A stretch of DNA of 28,463 nt from an uncultured bacterium (GTDB lineage Bacteria > Bacillota > Clostridia > Lachnospirales > Lachnospiraceae). Below, piece by piece: positions 15,451-23,097 of this stretch. Within the stretch, counting starts at the first letter, position 1. The number at the start of each line of letters is the position of its first letter. The translations under genes and the position numbers were made by a program. Under the pieces are notes generated by a model, which made no database searches, was not told where the DNA came from, and was given only the letters and a program-made list of their open reading frames with translations. Where the stretch lies: assembly GCA_905216215.1 (NCBI GenBank), contig CAJMSZ010000029.1, positions 1 to 28,463 of the forward strand. The letters are read 5' to 3'.

Positions 15451-16200
15451 CTAACCAAACCTCCCTGTAATATAATCTTCTGTTCTCTTATCTGATGGAA
15501 TGGAGAACAATTTTTCTGTATTGTTATATTCAACAACTTCCCCCAGAAGGAAAAAGGCGGTATTGTCAGATATACGGACTGCCTGCTGCATATTATGTGT
15601 TACCATGACAATAGTATAATCTTTTTTCAATTCTACGGCAAGGTCTTCAATCTTAGATGTTGAAATTGGATCCAGTGCCGAGGTTGGCTCATCCATAAGG
15701 AGTACTTCCGGTTGAACCGCAAGGGCTCTGGCAATGCAAAGTCTCTGCTGCTGTCCGCCCGACATTCCAAGAGCGCTCTTTTTCAGTCTGTCCTTACATT
15801 CATCCCAGATTGCTGCATCTCTTAAAGATTTTTCCACAATATCATCCAGTTTTACCTTGGAACGGATTCCGTGTGTACGAGGTCCGTAAGCAATATTATC
15901 ATAAATACTCATTGGAAACGGATTTGGTTTCTGGAAAACCATTCCTACCCGCTTACGCAGCAGATTCACATCCATATTTCCATAAATATCTTCCCCATCC
16001 AGAAGAACGTCCCCTTCAATCCGGCATCCTGCCACCAAATCATTCATTCGGTTTAAGGATTTCAAAAGTGTTGACTTTCCACATCCACTGGGCCCGATGA
16101 AAGCTGTAATTTTATTTGCTTCTATATCGAGATTTATATTTTTCAGTGCCTTAAAATCGCCATAATATAAATCCAGATTTTTTACCTTAATCTTCTCCAT
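15451..16200 (-). CDS. pstB: Phosphate ABC transporter ATP-binding protein
   Basis: This ATPase subunit of the high-affinity phosphate importer has about 249 residues. It shows Walker A GPSGCGKST, the Q-loop VFQKPNPFPMSIYDNIAYG (characteristic of PstB), the signature MSGGQQQRLCIARAL, Walker B VLLMDEPTSALDP and the H-loop VTHN. The ATG at 16206 sits on top of the ribosome site, while the one at 16200 has AAAGGA about 7 bases upstream and is preferred. Its start lies inside the 3' end of pstA, showing tight coupling. Confidence 0.96.
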   Translation of the reverse strand: MEKIKVKNLDLYYGDFKALKNINLDIEANKITAFIGPSGCGKSTLLKSLNRMNDLVAGCRIEGDVLLDGEDIYGNMDVNLLRKRVGMVFQKPNPFPMSIYDNIAYGPRTHGIRSKVKLDDIVEKSLRDAAIWDECKDRLKKSALGMSGGQQQRLCIARALAVQPEVLLMDEPTSALDPISTSKIEDLAVELKKDYTIVMVTHNMQQAVRISDNTAFFLLGEVVEYNNTEKLFSIPSDKRTEDYITGRFG

Positions 16201-17062
16201 TTCCATTTCCTTTCGAAATTTTCTTTGCTACAACTGTGGAAAGTGTATTGATGCCAATGACTAAAATCAAAAGCACCACAGCCGTTGCATATGCTTTATC
16301 CGTATGTAAACCTTCATTTGACAGCACATACATATGAAGAGCCAGCGTTCTTCCGGACCCCATCACACTGTCCGGTATCTGGGCTACCGTTCCTGCCGTA
16401 TACATCAGTGCTGCTGTCTCTCCTACCACTCTTCCGATGGCCAGAATCACACCTGCCAGAATACCGGGAACTGCTGCCGGAAGTACAATTCGGAAAATCG
16501 TTCGAAGCTTTCCGGCCCCAAGTCCAAAGCTTCCCTCCCGATAACTCTCTGGAACTGATTTTAAGGACTCTTCTGTGGTTCTCATAATTAATGGCAGTAT
16601 CATAATCGCCAACGTAAATGCTCCGGACAGAAGGGATAGACCCCATTTCAATTTTGTCACGAAGAACAACATTCCGAATAATCCATACACAATGGATGGA
16701 ATTCCCTGCAGTGTCTCTGTTGTCAAACGAATGACATCCACAAAGCGGTTTCCCTTACCTGCATATTCTACCAGAAAGATTGCCGCGAAAATTCCCATTG
16801 GAACTGCAATCAAAAGCGCCAGCAGGGTCATCCAGATGGTATTGATCAGTGCCGGAAACAAAGACACATTATCAGATGTATAATGCAGCGCAAACAAATC
16901 TGCGGAAAGATGTGGCACCCCCTTGATCAGCAAATATACAATCAAAAAGAATAAGGCCAGAAAAGTTAAAAACGTGGCAAGCATTACAAGCAGTGCCAGC
17001 AATGCCGATCCCGGTGCATTTTTGTAGGAAATGAACTGTTGCTTTATTTTCTTTTTATTCAT
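16187..17062 (-). CDS. pstA: Phosphate ABC transporter permease PstA
   Basis: This is one of the two membrane subunits of the phosphate importer. The 291-residue protein has about six hydrophobic spans. It carries the permease-ATPase contact region EESLKSVPESYREGSFGLGAGKLRT (EAA-type loop, key residues E-S-L-VP--YREGS-GLGA) and the downstream IVLPAAVPGILAG. A basic N-terminus MNKKKIKQQ precedes the first span. It overlaps the pstC stop by 8 bases and the pstB start at its other end. Confidence 0.94.
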   Translation of the reverse strand: MNKKKIKQQFISYKNAPGSALLALLVMLATFLTFLALFFLIVYLLIKGVPHLSADLFALHYTSDNVSLFPALINTIWMTLLALLIAVPMGIFAAIFLVEYAGKGNRFVDVIRLTTETLQGIPSIVYGLFGMLFFVTKLKWGLSLLSGAFTLAIMILPLIMRTTEESLKSVPESYREGSFGLGAGKLRTIFRIVLPAAVPGILAGVILAIGRVVGETAALMYTAGTVAQIPDSVMGSGRTLALHMYVLSNEGLHTDKAYATAVVLLILVIGINTLSTVVAKKISKGNGNGED

Positions 17063-17942
17063 TTTCTGACCTCCTCTTCAGGAGTGATACGGAAAAGTTG
17101 ATAATCAGGATAAATACAAACAGCACCACTGCTGTGGCAATCAGCGCCTCTCTGTGCAGCCCTGTAGCATATCCCATCTCCAACACAATATTTGCCGTAA
17201 GTGTGCGGACACCTGCAAAAATGCTGTTTGCCATTCTCGGCTGATTTCCTGCAATCATGATAACTGCCATTGTTTCACCGATAGCACGCCCGATTCCAAG
17301 AACGATTCCTGCCATCAGACCAGATTTTGCTGCCGGAAGCACCACTTTAAAAATACTCTGTTCTTTGGTTGCACCAAGCGCCAGAGAGCCCTCATAATAG
17401 TAAGGTGGCACAGCACGAATGGCAGACTCTGTAACTCCGATAATCGTTGGCAGAATCATCAGTGCAAGAAGAAGAGATGCTGTCAGAATACTGCTTCCGT
17501 TTCCTGCCTTTCGGATAATCCCTGCTGCCTGAAGTGTTTTTGCAAAGCCCCGAATCATTGGAACCATAACCATAATTCCGAAGAATCCATAGATAACCGA
17601 TGGAATCCCTGCCAGCAGTTCCGTTGCGGACTTAAAGAGCGGATAAACCTTCTTCGGACAATATTTCGCCATAAATACAGACGTAAGGACAGCCACCGGA
17701 ACACCCACCAGTACTGCCCCCGCAGTCACATAAATGCTTCCGATTATCATCGGGAAAATCCCGTACAAATCATTATTGGGTTTCCATGTTGTTCCCGTTA
17801 GAAATGCACCAAATCCAATCTTTCTCATGGCAGGGACACCATTTGCAAATAAAAAGATACAAATGAGTGCTACCGCCAGCACCGAAGTGCAGGCGGCCAG
17901 AAAGAACACACCCCGCATGATAATTTCTTTCCATGCTTTCAT
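17055..17942 (-). CDS. pstC: Phosphate ABC transporter permease PstC
   Basis: This second membrane subunit of the phosphate importer has about 295 residues. It contains TTWKPNNDLYGIFPMIIGS near residue 50, typical of PstC, about six spans, and the EAA-like loop with AVPPYYYEGSLALGATKEQ. The reading frame extends to 17990, but the ATG at 17942 has GAGG 6 bases upstream and starts just after the pstS stop, so the longer form is rejected. It is co-transcribed with pstS and pstA. Confidence 0.94.
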   Translation of the reverse strand: MKAWKEIIMRGVFFLAACTSVLAVALICIFLFANGVPAMRKIGFGAFLTGTTWKPNNDLYGIFPMIIGSIYVTAGAVLVGVPVAVLTSVFMAKYCPKKVYPLFKSATELLAGIPSVIYGFFGIMVMVPMIRGFAKTLQAAGIIRKAGNGSSILTASLLLALMILPTIIGVTESAIRAVPPYYYEGSLALGATKEQSIFKVVLPAAKSGLMAGIVLGIGRAIGETMAVIMIAGNQPRMANSIFAGVRTLTANIVLEMGYATGLHREALIATAVVLFVFILIINFSVSLLKRRSENE

Positions 17943-17955
17943 ATATGTTACCTCG

Positions 17956-18876
17956 TTATTTTGCGATTTCATCCCAAGTAAGCACATCACCTACGAAGAT
18001 GGATTTTACCTGTTCGCTTGTCAGTTCATCTACTGTACTGTTGTTATTTACAATCACTGCGATTCCATCATTTGCAATAACTGTTGCATCCAGTTCTTTT
18101 GCTTCTTCTTCCTTCAAATCACGGGATGCCATTCCGATGTCACAGATGCCTTCCATTGTGTTTGTCATACCTGTTGTAGAGTCACTTTCATTGATTTCAA
18201 TTTCAGCTCCGGCATTTACAGCAACATAAGCTTCTTTTAATTTTTCCATAACGGGTGTTACAGAAGAAGAACCGGCTACCACGATTTTACCGGTTGCTCC
18301 GTTTGATTCAAAAGGTTTTGCACCATCTAAAGCAATATAACCATTATCAGAAACGACCTTCTGTCCTTCTTCACTTAAAATAAAGTTGATGAAATCCTGT
18401 GCCACTTCGGAAACATCTCCTTTGGTAGCAATGTTAAACGGACGATATACCTTGTATTTTCCAGATTTGATGTTTTCTTCTGTTGCTTCTACTCCGTCAA
18501 TTTTTACCGCTTTTACTTTTTTATTTAAAGAACCAAGCGATACATAACCGATAGCATAATCATCTCCTGCAACTTTTGACATCATAACTTCTGTATTATT
18601 TGTAATTTCTGCATCTACCGTTGTATTATCAACCTTCTTGCCATCGGCACCCTTTTCTTCGATTCCAAACAATTCGATAAATGCGCCTCTGGTTCCTGAA
18701 CCATCTTCTCTTGACATGACTGTAATATCATTGGATGCATCCCAACTGCTCTCTGTCTGTTTTGCTGTTCCGTCTGATGTATCTGTACTGTTATCTGAGC
18801 TTGAGCCACATCCTGCAAGCAGTGACACGGACATTGCAACTGCCATTGTAAGTGTAAGTAACTTTCTTAATTTCAT
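17956..18876 (-). CDS. pstS: Phosphate-binding lipoprotein, circularly permuted PstS-type
   Basis: This is the substrate-binding lipoprotein of the phosphate importer. The 306-residue protein starts with a signal peptide and lipobox LLAGC (Cys23), then a Ser/Thr-rich linker. The two halves of a normal PstS are in swapped order. The phosphate-site motif SREDGSGTRGAF, normally in the second half, is at residues 55-66 and is followed by the usual FILSEEGQKVV ending. Then comes the normal N-terminal block: GKIVVAGSSSVTPVMEKL from residue 196, DIGMASRDLKEEE and DGIAVIVN, ending LTWDEIAK. All binding elements are present once each, so the fold is likely retained with new termini. The start at 18876 has GGAGG upstream; an upstream TTG is part of the ribosome site itself. 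It is first in the pst-pho operon, behind Pho-box repeats. Confidence 0.9.
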   Translation of the reverse strand: MKLRKLLTLTMAVAMSVSLLAGCGSSSDNSTDTSDGTAKQTESSWDASNDITVMSREDGSGTRGAFIELFGIEEKGADGKKVDNTTVDAEITNNTEVMMSKVAGDDYAIGYVSLGSLNKKVKAVKIDGVEATEENIKSGKYKVYRPFNIATKGDVSEVAQDFINFILSEEGQKVVSDNGYIALDGAKPFESNGATGKIVVAGSSSVTPVMEKLKEAYVAVNAGAEIEINESDSTTGMTNTMEGICDIGMASRDLKEEEAKELDATVIANDGIAVIVNNNSTVDELTSEQVKSIFVGDVLTWDEIAK

Positions 18877-18948
18877 AATTTTTCTTTCCTCCAAATTCTC
18901 TGTTCATGTTTTTCTTACTTTCGTTTACAGTAGCCATCTTAATCACCC

Positions 18949-19019
18949 ATTGTAAAATCCAAAATCCCTGCAATGTTAAATCTGTGTAAAAAAAAGAACC
19001 TTTCACACAACAATGTAAA
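18949..19019 (-). promoter_or_regulatory. Pho-box promoter of the pst-pho operon
   Basis: On the minus strand TTTACA (18985-18990) and TTAACA (18974-18979) lie 11 bp apart, the spacing of Bacillus-type PhoP sites. Related hexamers occur at 19014-19019 and 18951-18956. A good -10, TACAAT (18949-18954), follows without a matching -35, as expected for an activated promoter. The start would lie about 70 bases before pstS. Confidence 0.7.
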
Positions 19020-19027
19020 AAGTTCTT
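18986..19027 (-). terminator. Terminator of the alarmone synthetase transcript, overlapping the Pho box
   Basis: On the minus strand AAGAACTTT pairs with AAAGGTTCTT (one bulged G) around a 15-base loop, followed by eight T residues. The T-run runs directly into the first TTTACA Pho-box hexamer, so terminator and activator site share bases. Confidence 0.65.
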
Positions 19028-19039
19028 ATTTCTACTCAT

Positions 19040-19756
19040 TTATTCTTTCTTTTCAAACCGGATTAACGGATTGTTTGCAATGTCCGTATTCATGGCATAC
19101 GGAATTTCGATTGCCTCCTTCTCCTGTGTCTGGGATGCGAGAATCGCCTCATTCAGTGATAGCATCCTTTCATCCAGCACAGATACAATTTCCGAACATC
19201 GTTTCAGTTCTTCTGAAATATATGCTGGTGCCTGTCCTTCAAATTTGTAATGCATCTTATGCTCCAGACTCGCCCAGAAATCCATAGCTATGGTTCGTAT
19301 CTGTATCTCCACCTTGGTATCTACCACACTGTCACTTAGATAAATAGGTACTGTTACCAGCATATGATAACTCTTATAACCACTTTCCTTCGGATTCTTG
19401 ATATAATCCTTCACGGAAATCACTCTTAGGTCACTTTGATTTCCAATCATCTCCGCCAGCCGGTAAATATCTGTGGTGTAAGAGCAGATCAGCCTTACTC
19501 CTGCTACATCATTCACCTCTCTCAGCATATTCTGGATGGAAATCTCTTTTCCATGCCGCTTTAGCTTCTTTGCAATACTTTCCGGAGTCTTAATCCGGCT
19601 CTTAATATGCTCAATAGGATTATATTTATGTACATACTGAAATTCATCATTGAGAATATCCAGTTTGGTTCCAACTTCCTTTAAAGCTGCATTATAAAGA
19701 AACATGGCTGTTTTCCAGTTATCTATTTCATTGTAATCTTTCACGCTTAACTCCAT
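19040..19756 (-). CDS. Small alarmone synthetase (RelQ/YjbM-type GTP pyrophosphokinase)
   Basis: This enzyme transfers pyrophosphate from ATP to GDP or GTP to make (p)ppGpp. The 238-residue protein contains only a RelA/SpoT synthetase domain, shown by EHIKSRIKTPESIAKKL, DVAGVRLICSY, KESGYKSYHMLV and VEIQIRTIAMDFWASLEHKM. It lacks the HD hydrolase, TGS and ACT parts of full-length Rel. The ATG at 19756 has AAAGGAG 7 bases upstream; a longer form starting at 19780 would place the ribosome site inside the gene. It ends at a terminator directly before the phosphate operon, a neighbourhood that fits starvation control but does not prove a regulatory link. Confidence 0.92.
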   Translation of the reverse strand: MELSVKDYNEIDNWKTAMFLYNAALKEVGTKLDILNDEFQYVHKYNPIEHIKSRIKTPESIAKKLKRHGKEISIQNMLREVNDVAGVRLICSYTTDIYRLAEMIGNQSDLRVISVKDYIKNPKESGYKSYHMLVTVPIYLSDSVVDTKVEIQIRTIAMDFWASLEHKMHYKFEGQAPAYISEELKRCSEIVSVLDERMLSLNEAILASQTQEKEAIEIPYAMNTDIANNPLIRFEKKE

Positions 19757-19846
19757 AAATCTGCTCCTTTCATCGTGCACGTTCCTTCCCAGCTTCGTAC
19801 ATTCTGAATAAACTACGCTTGCTCCTGCCTGCCAACGCTCATTGTA

Positions 19847-20614
19847 TCATATTTTTTTCATTTCTTGTATCATTTTTACAATGTCATACCCATAATTTTT
19901 TCCAGTAGCCCATCCATATCCCTCTGGATTTTCCTGTTGTCCAAGCCACTCCACATATGGTGCGCTTCCTTTTGTGACATAAGAATATCTGTTATCCACG
20001 CAACCGCTATTCAAAGCCTCCTCTGTAGCATATGCCTTCAAATGCTGTATCTGAGCGCGCACACCTTCCCTTACATCCGAATAGCTGTTTCCCGGTACTC
20101 CGTTTCCTGTGGTGCCAAGACCTGCAAAGTTATACTGAGTAACCTGCGCGTCTCCTCCATACTGTAGCCACCCCGTTTCTTTCATCGTCTGTGCAAAAGC
20201 TACTTCAGAACGGACTCCTTCCTTTTCTGCTTCCTCGCAGTATATCTGACAGAAGGTTTCAATGTCCGGTGCTCCTCCTGCTGACAGCACCTCCGTCGGG
20301 TAAGCTTCCCCACTCTGTCTGAAATATGCTGCCATCTGCTCGGCTGTAACAGTTGTATGTCCCATAATCGGATACTGTCCCTCTGCGATTACTTCTGCAG
20401 ATGGAGCATCTTCCTTTTCTTTTTCTGCCCCATCTCCTGTTTCCTCTTTTGTTTCATCCTCCATTACATTCTTCTCTGTCTGCTCTTCCACAGCTTCGGA
20501 TTCTTCCATTTTTTCATGCCAGGGTATCTCCATATAATTGGCTGCCTTGGGAGATACTACATAGACACATGCTAAAAATAGCAGCAGATTTACAGGAAAT
20601 AAAATTTTTCTCAT
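19847..20614 (-). CDS. Membrane-anchored glucosaminidase-type peptidoglycan hydrolase
   Basis: The 255-residue protein begins with one hydrophobic segment (ILFPVNLLLFLACVYVV), a signal anchor or signal peptide. A very acidic, Glu-rich linker of about 60 residues follows. The rest is a glucosaminidase-family domain of about 150 residues, recognised by EVAFAQTMKETGWLQYGG with the expected catalytic Glu, QYNFAGLGTTGNG and the DVREGVRAQIQHLKAYA region. It is expected to cut beta-N-acetylglucosamine bonds in peptidoglycan outside the cell. The ATG at 20614 is chosen because it directly precedes the basic end of the signal segment and has a GGAAAAG site; the frame remains open upstream. LytG-like is a fair description, but the exact substrate is unknown. 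Confidence 0.85.
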   Translation of the reverse strand: MRKILFPVNLLLFLACVYVVSPKAANYMEIPWHEKMEESEAVEEQTEKNVMEDETKEETGDGAEKEKEDAPSAEVIAEGQYPIMGHTTVTAEQMAAYFRQSGEAYPTEVLSAGGAPDIETFCQIYCEEAEKEGVRSEVAFAQTMKETGWLQYGGDAQVTQYNFAGLGTTGNGVPGNSYSDVREGVRAQIQHLKAYATEEALNSGCVDNRYSYVTKGSAPYVEWLGQQENPEGYGWATGKNYGYDIVKMIQEMKKI

Positions 20615-20667
20615 AGCTTTTCCTTTTTCATCTTTCCTTTCATTTATATACAATTCCCGCAAAGATA

Positions 20668-20676
20668 TGCTATACT
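20668..20676 (+). promoter_or_regulatory. Extended -10 promoter for the 87-residue protein gene
   Basis: TGCTATACT (20668-20676) is an extended -10 with no obvious -35. It is followed 25 bases later by AAGGAG and the ATG at 20706. The same 90-bp divergent region must also hold the promoter of the wall hydrolase, which I could not place firmly. Confidence 0.45.
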
Positions 20677-20705
20677 GATTACAAACACAAAAAGGAGAGT
20701 TTCAT

Positions 20706-20969
20706 ATGTTTCGTTTATGGGCCAAAGAATTCAAAGACAATCACCTGCTTCGGGATACCACCATCTGTGATTCCAGCGATGATACAAGAACACATAAAAT
20801 TTTTCACGCTCTGGATGAGGTCTGCCTGGAATTTGATTTAAGCAAACCCATCTGGCTTGATAAAACCATTTCCGAATTCAAGCTTCATTCCAAAGCACGT
20901 TTCTATCAGGACAATTTTATCGATTCCATTGACTTTGATTATCTGGAAATTCAGGTTATTGAAGAGTAA
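20706..20969 (+). CDS. Small cytoplasmic protein of unknown function
   Basis: This 87-residue protein has no signal or membrane segment. It has mixed charge with several aromatic residues (for example FRLWAKEF at the start and DFDYLEIQVIEE at the end). Its look is that of a conserved small clostridial protein of unknown function, from memory only. The gene is isolated, with AAGGAG 7 bases before its ATG, an extended -10 upstream and a terminator overlapping its stop codon, all of which support a real, separately expressed gene. I assign no function. Confidence 0.7.
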   Translation: MFRLWAKEFKDNHLLRDTTICDSSDDTRTHKIFHALDEVCLEFDLSKPIWLDKTISEFKLHSKARFYQDNFIDSIDFDYLEIQVIEE

Positions 20970-20995
20970 AGGCGCCACTTCACGCGACGCCTTTT
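20968..20995. terminator. Terminator between the 87-residue protein gene and nptA
   Basis: AAAGGCG (20968-20974) pairs with CGCCTTT (20988-20994) around a GC-rich loop, followed by TTCTG on the plus strand. It overlaps the plus-strand stop codon and also lies 14 bases after the convergent cotransporter gene. Confidence 0.75.
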
Positions 20996-21008
20996 TCTGT
21001 GTTTCTAT

Positions 21009-22655
21009 TTATAATTGTCCTTTTTCTTCCAACACTTCTTCTGCAATATTTCGTGCATGGTCAGAAACACGTTCCATACAAATCAGTGCATCCAGGAAAA
21101 TAACTCCCGCTTCAGCATCGCAGACACCTTCTACCAGGCGTTTTGTATGCTTATTACGATAAGAAATCTCCAAACCGTCTGCTTCTGTCTCCTTCTCAAT
21201 TGTATGAAGGGCACTTCCTGAATCCTGGTGTTCAAATGCATCAATAGCTGAAACATATGCTTCTGTACACACCTCTATCATTTGCTGCAAGTGTTTGTGT
21301 CCTGTTTCTGAGAAATCAATTTTCTTCTCAATAAGGGCTTCCACAAATTCCGCAATATTTTCACAGTAATCACTGACACGTTCGATATCTGAAACCACCT
21401 GAATCATATGGGACACTTCCTGATGTTCCCGCTCACTAATCTGAAGTGCAGACAACTGAATGGAATAATCCGTTAATCCCTTGCTCATCACATCAACCGT
21501 TTTCTCGGTTTTTCTCAGTTCGCGAATCGCTTCTTCATCCCGTGTCTCAAATACCGTCTTTGTAATTTCCAGTGCCCCCTGAACCATACGTCCCATACGG
21601 GTAATTTCTGACAGCATAGACGGAATGGCAATACCAGGTGTCTCCATCATACGTTCATCCAGAAGAAGACTGTTTTCATCCTGTCCTTCTTCTGTAACAC
21701 CGCCGATTTTCTTCGCCAGCTTCACAATCAAATCAGATACCGGGAAGAGCAGAATGGTGGTCACAACATTGAAAATGGTATGAATCATACTAATCTGCGT
21801 CTGAGTGATTGTCCCGTTTGCCCACACCGGTCTTACAATCTCCATATATGCAATCACACCAATACTGAAAATGATAGTTCCAATAATATTAAACAGCAGA
21901 TGCATAAGAGCTGCTGTTTTGGCATTCTTCTTCGCACCCATAGCTGAGAGAATGGCAGTCACACAAGTACCGATATTCTGACCCATGATAATGTAAATCG
22001 CTGCGCCAAAAGGAACCAGACCTGCGAAGGCAAGACTCTGTAAAATACCAACAGATGCGGATGAGCTCTGGATAATGGCCGTTACAAGAGCACCGACTGC
22101 AATACCCAGAAGCGGATTTCCACCCAGATTGACAAACAGACTTCTTAAACCTTCCGACTCCTGAAGGGGGGACACTGCACTTGACATGGTAGAAATTCCC
22201 ACAAATAAAAGTCCAAATCCAATAATAATGCTGGAAATATCTTTTGTAGAATGACGTTTTCCAGTCATCATAATGACAACTCCAAGCATAACCGCAATCG
22301 GTGCCAACATAGCGGGACTTAAGAATTTTGCCCATTCCACACTGGAAACCAGCCATCCGGTAACGGTAGTACCAATGTTCGCACCCATAATGACACCCAT
22401 AGCCTGAGTCAGATTCATAATTCCTGCATTTACAAAACCAACTACCATGACGGTTGTTGCTGACGAGCTCTGAATAATTGCTGTCACTGCCGCACCAAGA
22501 AGTACTCCGAAGAACTTATTTCTTGTGAGTGCTCCCAACATACTCTTCATACGGTTGCCGGCTGCATTTTCCAGACCCTGCGCCATAATCTGCATTCCAT
22601 AGATGAACATACCCAGTCCACCAATAAATGGAATGATAATACTTGTGTACTCCAT
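21009..22655 (-). CDS. Na+/phosphate cotransporter family protein with PhoU-like C-terminal domain (NptA/YjbB type)
   Basis: This secondary phosphate transporter of 548 residues has two inverted Na/Pi repeats, each with the QSSSA motif (AIIQSSSATTVMVVGF and AIIQSSSASVGILQSL) and a following GANIGT or GQNIGT. A helical tail of about 200 residues resembles PhoU, with SDIERVSDYCENIAE and ICMERVSDHARNIAEEV. It starts at 22655 after AGAGGAG. It lies 29 bases after spoVAE in the same direction with no terminator seen, so some co-transcription is possible, although the functions are unrelated. Members of this family have been described as phosphate exporters as well as importers; direction cannot be told here. 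Confidence 0.9.
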   Translation of the reverse strand: MEYTSIIIPFIGGLGMFIYGMQIMAQGLENAAGNRMKSMLGALTRNKFFGVLLGAAVTAIIQSSSATTVMVVGFVNAGIMNLTQAMGVIMGANIGTTVTGWLVSSVEWAKFLSPAMLAPIAVMLGVVIMMTGKRHSTKDISSIIIGFGLLFVGISTMSSAVSPLQESEGLRSLFVNLGGNPLLGIAVGALVTAIIQSSSASVGILQSLAFAGLVPFGAAIYIIMGQNIGTCVTAILSAMGAKKNAKTAALMHLLFNIIGTIIFSIGVIAYMEIVRPVWANGTITQTQISMIHTIFNVVTTILLFPVSDLIVKLAKKIGGVTEEGQDENSLLLDERMMETPGIAIPSMLSEITRMGRMVQGALEITKTVFETRDEEAIRELRKTEKTVDVMSKGLTDYSIQLSALQISEREHQEVSHMIQVVSDIERVSDYCENIAEFVEALIEKKIDFSETGHKHLQQMIEVCTEAYVSAIDAFEHQDSGSALHTIEKETEADGLEISYRNKHTKRLVEGVCDAEAGVIFLDALICMERVSDHARNIAEEVLEEKGQL

Positions 22656-22684
22656 AATGTTTTCTCCTCTTGTATGTTTCTCTG

Positions 22685-23041
22685 TTACTCCTTCATCTTT
22701 GGTTCAAAAACCAGCGAAGCCAGATAGCCAAACACCAGCGCCGCACTGATACCCACTGCACTTGCCTTTAGGCCTCCCATAAAAATGCCAAGAAAGCCAT
22801 GAGCATCTACCGCCTCTTTGACTCCCTTCCACAGGGTATTGCCGAATCCAATCAGTGGAACGGACACCCCTGCTCCTGCGAACTCCTGAAGCGGCTTAAA
22901 GATTCCAACAAAACCAAGAAGTGTTCCCAGTACAACCAAAAGTACCATTACTCTTCCCGGCATCATCATGGTTCTGTCTAGAAGTACCTGCGTCAATGCA
23001 CAGATAACTCCTCCCACCAAAAATGCGTATATATAATCCAT
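22685..23041 (-). CDS. spoVAE: Stage V sporulation protein AE (SpoVAE)
   Basis: This 118-residue integral membrane protein of the SpoVA dipicolinic-acid channel loads calcium-DPA into the developing spore and releases it at germination. It shows the family start YIYAFLVGGVICALTQVLLDRT, the MMPGRVMVLLVVLGTLLG segment, and GAGVSVPLIGFGNTLWKGV. About four hydrophobic spans are visible. It follows spoVAD by 56 bases and shares its sigma-G-type promoter. The companion membrane protein SpoVAC is not encoded next to it. Confidence 0.93.
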   Translation of the reverse strand: MDYIYAFLVGGVICALTQVLLDRTMMMPGRVMVLLVVLGTLLGFVGIFKPLQEFAGAGVSVPLIGFGNTLWKGVKEAVDAHGFLGIFMGGLKASAVGISAALVFGYLASLVFEPKMKE

Positions 23042-23097
23042 TTGTTATTCCTCCCGATTCTGATCCCATACATTCTGATTATGATTTCAGTTCTCCG

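Noticed and set aside
17943..17990. Longer pstC start overlapping pstS
   Set aside because: No ribosome site; the ATG at 17942 has GAGG at good spacing directly after the pstS stop.
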